DNA of 8,142 nt. Origin: Acidobacteriaceae bacterium (GTDB lineage Bacteria > Acidobacteriota > Terriglobia > Terriglobales > Acidobacteriaceae). Position 1 is the first letter of the stretch; every line of letters starts with the position of its first letter. Under the pieces are notes generated by a model. That model ran no database searches and had not been told where the DNA came from. It saw nothing but the letters and a program-made list of their open reading frames with translations. A program made the position numbers and the translations under genes. Shown here piece by piece: positions 6,088 to 8,142 of the stretch. Location of the stretch: the NCBI GenBank assembly GCA_030040175.1, contig JASHUF010000087.1, positions 1 to 8,142 of the forward strand, given 5' to 3'.

Positions 6088-6175
6088 TAGCAGGGTGCAT
6101 GCAGGCAGTTCCGGGAGCCGTACTCAGGCTCCCGGTTCCGGAGCAGCCGGAAATTGGTTCTTAACCGCCCTGCTA
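6088..6175. repeat. Nested inverted repeats: outer stem enclosing two hairpins
   Basis: TAGCAGGGTG (6088-6097) pairs with CGCCCTGCTA (6166-6175) over ten positions, with one T-G pair that is a wobble only in plus-strand RNA. Inside lie a perfect 9-bp hairpin (6111-6119 with 6127-6135, loop GTACTCA) and a perfect 6-bp hairpin TTCCGG-AGCAG-CCGGAA (6136-6141 with 6147-6152) directly after it. The outer arm includes the TAG stop of the GloVer gene (6173-6175). The element could fold as a multibranch structure in RNA or extrude as a cruciform. Confidence 0.5.
6111..6152 (-). terminator. Tandem hairpins downstream of the GloVer gene, candidate terminator
   Basis: Read on the minus strand, a 6-bp stem begins about 20 bases after the TAG stop and is followed at once by a 9-bp stem of CCGGGAGCC with GGCTCCCGG. 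No T-tract follows, so an intrinsic terminator is not textbook; the position and stem strength are the support. Confidence 0.4.
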
Positions 6176-7942
6176 GAACGTTGAGCACTGGCCAATTTTA
6201 TTCTTGGCCGTGTTCCCTCCGCCTGTGACGGAGGAGTTGCTGCTGCCCGTGAGGTCGTCCTGGGCAGTGTTGTTGAATACCTGCACTGACCCGGTGTTGT
6301 TATCCACTTCCAGATCGCCCCCGATTACATTTCCAGGGCAAGATCCCGAACTCGACCCAATCTGAGCAGGCGTTCCGTTGCCATCGAAGTACAAGGAGCC
6401 GTTCACCGCTACGCCGCAGATGGAGTTCTGCGCCGAGCCGGAGGGAATATTCTGAACGGAAAGAGCGCTCCAAATCGAAAGCGACGGGCCCAACGTATAC
6501 GTACCGCCCGTGATCTGCACGTTGCCAAAAACCGAAGCGTTGTTCAGATTGAGGTTGCCACCGGTCACGTAGATATTTCCGTAGATCTGGCCCCCATCAG
6601 TCCATTCACAGGACTGACCATTGGAAACATAGATATTTCCCGAATAAGAGCCGGAGAAGACGCCATTGCATTGATAGCCGGAAGGCGGAATGGTGGAAAG
6701 GACGAAGGACGTTCCATCGCCATAGGCTCCGCCAAATGCCGTTGTGCCGTAGAAGTTTTGATTTGTGCCTTGCGCGAGGGGCGCCTCAGGGCTCTGACCG
6801 TCTGCGCAATTGGCTAAAGAGCAGAAGCTGTACAGCGTGTTCAATACGCCCCATGGGGTAAATTGGTACACGGCTCCACCGTCATTGGCTCCGCCCAAGG
6901 CGGTTGTGCCGTAAACATTCCCATCGATGCCGACCAATGGCCCGCCCGCGGGCTCTGCGCCGTCTATGCAGTTGGCTTTAGCGCAGAAGTGGTAAAGCGT
7001 GTGCAGTCCGCCAGAGGCGTTGATCTGGAACAGAGTTCCGTAGGTGTTCGCCCCGGACAACTCCGTCGTGCCGTAAAAGTCGCCGAAGCTGTCGGGCGTT
7101 AGGGGAGCCTGGGGGTACGAGCCGTCGTTGCAGTTGGTTTTCGAGCAAAAATCGTAGATCGTGGTCAGAGCGCCGCTGGAGGAAATTTGGAACGCGGTTC
7201 CCGCGCTTTGAGCATTGCCCCCGGCAAATGTCACGCCGTAGAAGTTTCCGTTCCAGCCGCTTTGCACCAGGTCGCCCTCGGGGTTCGCCCCGTCCGGCCC
7301 ACTAAAGCTGTGAAGTGTGGTCAGGGAGCCGCCGGGTGTGATTTTGAACACGGTTCCATCGTTCGTGGAATTGCCCCCCTGATAGGTTGTGCCGTAGAAG
7401 TTCCCGTCGCTGCCCTGGACTAAGGCGCCAAAAGGCGACCCCCCATCCGCGCAGCCGGCCAGCGAACAAAAGCTATAAAGCGTGGTTAGCGCACCACCGG
7501 TGGTGATTTTAAACACAGTGCCTTCGTTATTGGCCCCGCCCTGAAAGGTTGTGCCGTAGAGATTCCCGTCGCTGCCGAGCGCCAGAGCGCCGTTGGGAGT
7601 GTCGCCATCGGTGCAGGCGCTGCCGCCCACAGAGCAAAAGCTGTAAAGCGTGGTCAGTACGCCCCCGGGAGTAAGTTGGTACACAGTGCCGTAGTTATTG
7701 GCGCCGCCAAAAGGCGTTGTGCCATAAAAGTTCCCGTTGGCGTGTTGCACCAACCTGTGTCTCCCTTTCACAAGAGCCGTATTCGGGTAGGCACCGTTTG
7801 TCCCGTTAAAACTTTGAAGCGTGGTCAGCGTTTGCGCGAGAACCGGAGTGGATGCTGCCAAACACAACAACAACGCGAACGCCACGGAATATGCTGCCAG
7901 ACGCGGAGTCCGGCCCATTGGGGAAAGAGAACGGTTTTTCAT
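6173..7942 (-). CDS. Exported GloVer-repeat (TIGR03803-type) protein with predicted beta-propeller and C-terminal GN-repeat module
   Basis: The protein has 589 residues. A signal peptide runs to about residue 36 (hydrophobic AFALLLCLAAS, cleavage after VLA). Seven copies of a roughly 54-residue repeat follow: YGTT/YGVT motifs at 73, 129, 183, 235, 290, 344 and 398, each preceded by a DGN-like turn and followed by GTVFKIT and LTTLYSF. The LTTLxSF strand also occurs seven times (39 to about 374), the first before blade one, as expected for a propeller closed by an N-terminal strand. Five repeats carry a Cys pair (103/110, 159/164, 266/271, 320/325, 374/379). Residues 425-589 form a different module with repeated GNIYV/GNVQI turns, suggesting a beta-helix, ending in GGGNTAKNKIGQC. 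The protein is likely exported; its function is unknown. ATG 7942 is supported by GGAG eight bases upstream. GC content appears lower than in the DUF58 gene. No operon partner is visible. Confidence 0.88.
   Translation of the reverse strand: MKNRSLSPMGRTPRLAAYSVAFALLLCLAASTPVLAQTLTTLQSFNGTNGAYPNTALVKGRHRLVQHANGNFYGTTPFGGANNYGTVYQLTPGGVLTTLYSFCSVGGSACTDGDTPNGALALGSDGNLYGTTFQGGANNEGTVFKITTGGALTTLYSFCSLAGCADGGSPFGALVQGSDGNFYGTTYQGGNSTNDGTVFKITPGGSLTTLHSFSGPDGANPEGDLVQSGWNGNFYGVTFAGGNAQSAGTAFQISSSGALTTIYDFCSKTNCNDGSYPQAPLTPDSFGDFYGTTELSGANTYGTLFQINASGGLHTLYHFCAKANCIDGAEPAGGPLVGIDGNVYGTTALGGANDGGAVYQFTPWGVLNTLYSFCSLANCADGQSPEAPLAQGTNQNFYGTTAFGGAYGDGTSFVLSTIPPSGYQCNGVFSGSYSGNIYVSNGQSCEWTDGGQIYGNIYVTGGNLNLNNASVFGNVQITGGTYTLGPSLSIWSALSVQNIPSGSAQNSICGVAVNGSLYFDGNGTPAQIGSSSGSCPGNVIGGDLEVDNNTGSVQVFNNTAQDDLTGSSNSSVTGGGNTAKNKIGQCSTF
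6698..7828 (-). repeat. Tandem ~162-bp coding repeats (seven GloVer units)
   Basis: The repeat is visible in the DNA as recurring GCCGTAGAAGTTCCCGTC-like and AAGCTGTAAAGCGTGGTCAG-like blocks on the plus strand, matching DGNFYGTT and LTTLYSF. Units differ at many positions, so they are old duplications under selection rather than a fresh array. Unit one carries about seven extra residues (59-65, bases 7748-7768) between ALV and the DGN turn. Confidence 0.85.
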
Positions 7943-7950
7943 GAGACATT

Positions 7951-7954
7951 CTCC
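7951..7954 (-). promoter_or_regulatory. Ribosome binding site of the GloVer gene
   Basis: GGAG on the minus strand with an eight-base spacer to ATG 7942. It favours this start over the in-frame ATG nine codons in. Confidence 0.6.
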
Positions 7955-8142
7955 GGGAATGCGGAAATCAGATGCTCTAGGTTACAGAAGGCTACACAAA
8001 AGTACGCATTTGTCGGACCCGCGCAACAAAAAGAAAGCGCATTACGCCGCGCAATCTGGGAGAGGTCTCAAGCCTGACATTGCTTCGTATTTGCAGTCAA
8101 GTGAATTCCCGATGAAACTCATTTAGACTTTGGGGTTGCATG
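7955..8142. other. 5' region of the GloVer gene; no gene recognised
   Basis: I see no protein homology on either strand and no convincing RNA gene. A TTGACT hexamer occurs on the minus strand near 8098, but no -10 lies at proper spacing. The promoter of the GloVer gene is presumably here and is not resolved. Confidence 0.3.

Noticed and set aside
6698..7828. CRISPR-like or satellite array from the regular spacing of blocks
   Set aside because: The period of about 162 bp is in frame and encodes the GloVer repeat; units are diverged and there are no short repeat-spacer units.
8040..8110. TTGACT (near 8098) and TTGAGA (near 8075) as -35 boxes for the GloVer gene
   Set aside because: No -10-like hexamer lies 16-18 bases downstream of either on the minus strand.
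7676..8126. Plus-strand frames at 7676-8077 and 7821-8126
   Set aside because: They overlap the signal peptide and first repeat of the GloVer gene in antisense and show no homology or ribosome site.

Overview
The window looks like chromosomal DNA from a GC-rich soil-type bacterium, most likely an acidobacterium (Terriglobia). This rests on three things: the DUF58/SpoIIM/RDD membrane cluster, a secreted GloVer-repeat (TIGR03803-type) protein with a C-terminal module often seen in acidobacteria, and a dispersed CCTTCGACTC...CAGGATGAC-type intergenic repeat. No rRNA or tRNA gene is present to settle the taxonomy, so this is an inference from gene content.

Layout. (1) Positions 2-319 (+): the C-terminal two-thirds or more of a MazF/PemK-like toxin, cut by the window edge, which runs by an ATGA overlap into (2) 316-1722 (+): a DUF58 protein with two N-terminal membrane helices. 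(3) 1723-1824: a convergent spacer with a GC-rich hairpin repeat. (4) 1825-2802 (-): a SpoIIM-family multi-pass membrane protein. (5) 2795-3649 (+): an RDD-family membrane protein, head to head with spoIIM and with overlapping 5' ends. (6) 3650-3753: a convergent spacer with a hairpin. (7) 3754-5553 (-): an exported GH13 alpha-glucosidase-type enzyme. (8) 5554-6172: a graveyard holding a TPR-gene remnant (-) abutting an IS3-family transposase remnant (+), then tandem hairpins. (9) 6173-7942 (-): an exported GloVer-repeat protein, predicted to be a seven-bladed propeller plus a beta-helix-like C-terminal module. (10) 7943-8142: its 5' region, with no recognisable gene.

How the genes relate. 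DUF58, SpoIIM and RDD proteins form a recurrent neighbourhood in bacteria, usually with a MoxR AAA+ ATPase. The set is thought to act in the cell envelope, but its biochemistry is poorly defined. Here the position where MoxR often sits, directly before DUF58, is held by a toxin-like gene. The amylase-family enzyme is a periplasmic or extracellular carbohydrate hydrolase and has no partner genes in the window. The GloVer protein is a surface or secreted protein of unknown function.

I did not find a clear, wholly new multi-gene system. The points most worth a second look are the toxin-DUF58 overlap, the shared start region of spoIIM and RDD, the nested inverted-repeat structure at 6088-6175, and the architecture of the GloVer protein.
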